Source of the DNA: Arthrobacter sp. NIO-1057
GTDB lineage: Bacteria > Actinomycetota > Actinomycetes > Actinomycetales > Micrococcaceae
Direction of reading: 5' to 3'
NCBI RefSeq assembly: GCF_900094805.1
Contig: NZ_FMAT01000007.1
Span: 1-64,000 of the forward strand
DNA length: 64,000 nt
Below the pieces are notes generated by a model. It searched no databases, was not told where the DNA came from, and worked only from the letters and a program-made list of their open reading frames with translations. A program made the translations under genes and the position numbers. Shown piece after piece: positions 62,098 to 64,000 of this stretch (position 1 is its first letter; every line of letters begins with the position of its first letter).

Positions 62098-63422
62098 GAG
62101 GCTTCCTGTGCTGTGCTCAAGATCTTGATGGCCTGTTGTTCGTGGTTACTATCAATGCTCAAACCGAGGTTTTCACGCAGCGTATCTGCGTAGGCTTCCG
62201 GGTAGATTCCGCGTTCTTGCAGGCGCGGCACCAAGTGATCGACGATCTCGTCCAATCCGGTCGGTATCAGCCACGGGGTGATGTTGAAACCATCAACCGC
62301 GCCGAGTTCTGCGTATTGTGCCAGGCGGTCAGCGATCTGGTCGTAGGATCCGGTGAAGGTGTGATCGGCCCGGTGGGAACGTGAACGGACGAACTGGATG
62401 ATGTTCTGGCCCTTGTCTTTGGCTTCGGCGCGCCAGGCGTTGGCCAGTTCCAGGGACTTCGCGCCTTGGAAACCGCTGCCGCGGGTGACCGAACTGCGCT
62501 CCACCACTGGGTCGAATTCTGGCAAAGGTCCATAGGGATCTACGCCGTCAAGGCGGGTACCCCAAAATTGTTCGATGTAGGCCAACGCCTGCTGCGGGCC
62601 GATCTGGTTCTCCCGCACCCAGTGGTATTTTTCTTCAGCTGCGCCAGGTGTTTCGGCGATGATGAACTCCGCCCCGGGCATGATCTTCACCGAGTTCTCG
62701 GCCCGCCCCACCTTGGCGGCACGCTCATTGATGTCCTGACGGAATTGAAGTGCATCCTCTAGGCCAACGTGGGCCGAGAAAATGACGTCCGTCTGCCGGG
62801 CAGCAAAGTCGCGACCCTCAGGCGAGTCGCCAGCTTGGAACAGTACCGGGCGCAGTTGGGGGCTGGCCGGGATCGTCCCGGTGTAGTCCACATCGTAGTG
62901 ACGACCGCGGTGATGCACCGGGGAGCCTTCCCAGATCTGGCGCACGGTACGCACGAAGTCTTCAGCGTGCGAATAGCGTTCGTGATGTTCTAGGTACCCG
63001 CCTCGGCGGAAGTTCGCTCCGGTCCACGCGTTGTGCGTGGTGACAATGTTCCATGCTGCCCGGCCGCCTGAAATCAGATCCAGTGAGGCCAGCCGGTGGG
63101 CCAGATCCGCCGGATCGTTGTAGGTGGTGTTTTGCGTGGCGACCAGGCCGATCTTGCTGGTCACCGCGGCGAGGGCGGCGAGCATGGTTTGAGCATCGGG
63201 ACGACCGGCGACATCTAATTCGTGAATGGATCCGAGGTGTTCGCGCAGGCGCAGCCCTTCACCGAGGAAGAATGCGCTGAAGATACCGCGTTCCGCGGTC
63301 TGCGCGAGTTGGCGGAAGGAAGCGAAGTCGGTCTGTGACCCTGAGGCTTCGCTACGCCAAATGGTCGAGGAGTTCACGCCTTGAAAGAAGACGCCGAATC
63401 GTAGTTGGTTTTGCTTGCTCAT
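62094..63422 (-). CDS. LLM-class flavin-dependent monooxygenase (NtaA/SnaA/DszA type)
   Basis: A 442-residue FMNH2-dependent monooxygenase with a bacterial-luciferase TIM barrel. The N-terminal LRFGVFFQGVNSSTIWR matches the NtaA/DszA group. GRAAWNIVTTHNAWTGANF and PVLFQAGDSPEGRDFAARQTDVIF are the flavin- and substrate-pocket signatures. Family members open sulfonates, dibenzothiophene sulfone or aminopolycarboxylates such as NTA/EDTA. The actual substrate is unknown. It needs a flavin reductase, not seen here. Four-base overlaps at both ends indicate an operon with the second oxygenase and the binding protein. Confidence 0.9.
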   Translation of the reverse strand: MSKQNQLRFGVFFQGVNSSTIWRSEASGSQTDFASFRQLAQTAERGIFSAFFLGEGLRLREHLGSIHELDVAGRPDAQTMLAALAAVTSKIGLVATQNTTYNDPADLAHRLASLDLISGGRAAWNIVTTHNAWTGANFRRGGYLEHHERYSHAEDFVRTVRQIWEGSPVHHRGRHYDVDYTGTIPASPQLRPVLFQAGDSPEGRDFAARQTDVIFSAHVGLEDALQFRQDINERAAKVGRAENSVKIMPGAEFIIAETPGAAEEKYHWVRENQIGPQQALAYIEQFWGTRLDGVDPYGPLPEFDPVVERSSVTRGSGFQGAKSLELANAWRAEAKDKGQNIIQFVRSRSHRADHTFTGSYDQIADRLAQYAELGAVDGFNITPWLIPTGLDEIVDHLVPRLQERGIYPEAYADTLRENLGLSIDSNHEQQAIKILSTAQEAS

Positions 63423-64000
63423 GATGCCTCCTGGAAGCGATTTTTGGCCACCGGCAGCCCGAAGGATTCACGCAAGGTGTTTCCTACAGGTGCCAGTAGA
63501 TTGCTGTGCTTGAGTTCTGGTAGTACTTCTTCGATCAGTACCTGTGAGTCCACGCGCAGGTCCCCCGGATACAGGTGCACGAGGTGCCGGCGTTGGTCCC
63601 CCGGATTTGCGGTGGCTTCAGCAAACCTGGCAAGGAACTCGGTCAGCCGCTTGGGGGTGCCGGTGAATTCAGCGCGTTCGGTAGGCTGCACGCCCTGGGC
63701 GGCTAAGCGCTGCGCCCCCGTCTCGGTAGCAGTATCCAAATAGACGTCCAGGTCAATGGCCACCGCACCCTTCCTACTGGCGATCTGGGCTTGGGCCAGT
63801 AGTTCGTCGAAATTCGCGCCATTGAGTTTCACCACGTCGGCACCGTTCAGGCGGCAGTGCTGCAACCCCTCATCGGTGAACAAAGGTGCTGGTGCAATGA
63901 TCGGCAGTTGTCCCTGCGGTGGGCGAGGGGTAATGGCAGGGCCCTTAACCGAAAAGCTCTTTCCCTGAACATCTGCGTAGTGCAGTTTGTTGGCATCCAG
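63419..64000 (-). CDS. Second LLM-class flavin-dependent monooxygenase (partial, N-terminus outside window)
   Basis: The minus-strand frame is open to the window edge, so only the C-terminal 193 residues are seen. The visible start reads HYADVQGKSFSVKGPAITPRPPQ, then LPIIAPAP, the place where related enzymes have the GxxFxVxGPLxxPRxPQ and VIVQAG motifs. It is a paralogue of the downstream gene, overlaps it by four bases and is probably part of a longer sulfur-scavenging operon extending to the right. Confidence 0.85.
   Translation of the reverse strand: MDANKLHYADVQGKSFSVKGPAITPRPPQGQLPIIAPAPLFTDEGLQHCRLNGADVVKLNGANFDELLAQAQIASRKGAVAIDLDVYLDTATETGAQRLAAQGVQPTERAEFTGTPKRLTEFLARFAEATANPGDQRRHLVHLYPGDLRVDSQVLIEEVLPELKHSNLLAPVGNTLRESFGLPVAKNRFQEAS

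Overview
The window looks like chromosomal core sequence of a high-GC Gram-positive actinobacterium, most likely a member of the Micrococcaceae close to Arthrobacter or Glutamicibacter. The evidence is the dnaK-grpE-dnaJ-hspR order with HAIR operators, a six-gene Mrp antiporter operon whose A subunit carries the B domain, an LAxTG-type sorting signal, a YkoE-type ECF thiamine transporter with fused ATPase and T subunits, and several apparently leaderless genes. The genus is inference. I see no phage, insertion sequence, CRISPR array or rRNA. There is one tRNA gene.

Layout. Positions 1-6240: end of a cell-wall protein, a TetR regulator, DinB-like and GNAT proteins, a TerC-family metal exporter behind a probable Mn(2+) riboswitch, YccF, tRNA methyltransferase TrmB and another GNAT protein. 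Positions 6236-10412: the heat-shock cluster, read leftward from a promoter flanked by two HspR operators. Positions 10450-18564: a small membrane protein, a very large secreted two-headed amylopullulanase with LacI-type operators, and a DEAD-box RNA helicase with a basic RG-rich tail. Positions 18853-22254: an MMPL exporter divergent from a MarR regulator that is translationally coupled to a LysE exporter. Positions 22346-27383: a low-molecular-weight phosphatase, a P-loop-kinase/PabB fusion, cardiolipin synthase and a PabC-like lyase, so two p-aminobenzoate (folate) genes lie close together. Positions 27380-30506: the thiamine-type ECF transporter under a TPP riboswitch. Positions 30900-37212: the Mrp Na+/H+ antiporter operon.

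Positions 37438-43331 hold a UMF1-like MFS protein, dCTP deaminase, a VanY-type carboxypeptidase, class I fumarase and an SseB-like protein. A tRNA-Gly(CCC) gene, an AEC transporter, a polar amino acid or cystine ABC importer, a HerA-like ATPase and an unknown membrane-anchored protein follow up to 49550. Positions 49560-52831 hold an MFS exporter and a thioredoxin/NHL-repeat protein. Positions 52981-58971 are a leftward copper and haem envelope cluster: a membrane protein, CopC, PCuAC chaperone, Tat-exported DyP peroxidase, a CopD-CtaG fusion and a lipoprotein. Positions 59077-60013 carry two nearly identical copies of an HU gene in a 380-bp direct repeat. The right end holds a short-chain dehydrogenase and a sulfur-scavenging-type set of two LLM flavin monooxygenases and a solute-binding lipoprotein, cut by the window edge.

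Most of this is housekeeping sequence. The points most worth a second look are the kinase-PabB fusion, the HU duplication that includes its control region, the TPP riboswitch whose Shine-Dalgarno sits in a small stem, the probable Mn riboswitch, paired operators flanking two promoters, seven genes with a TANNNT hexamer just before the ATG, and the DyP-copper operon with nested gene ends. I do not see a clearly undescribed multi-gene system.
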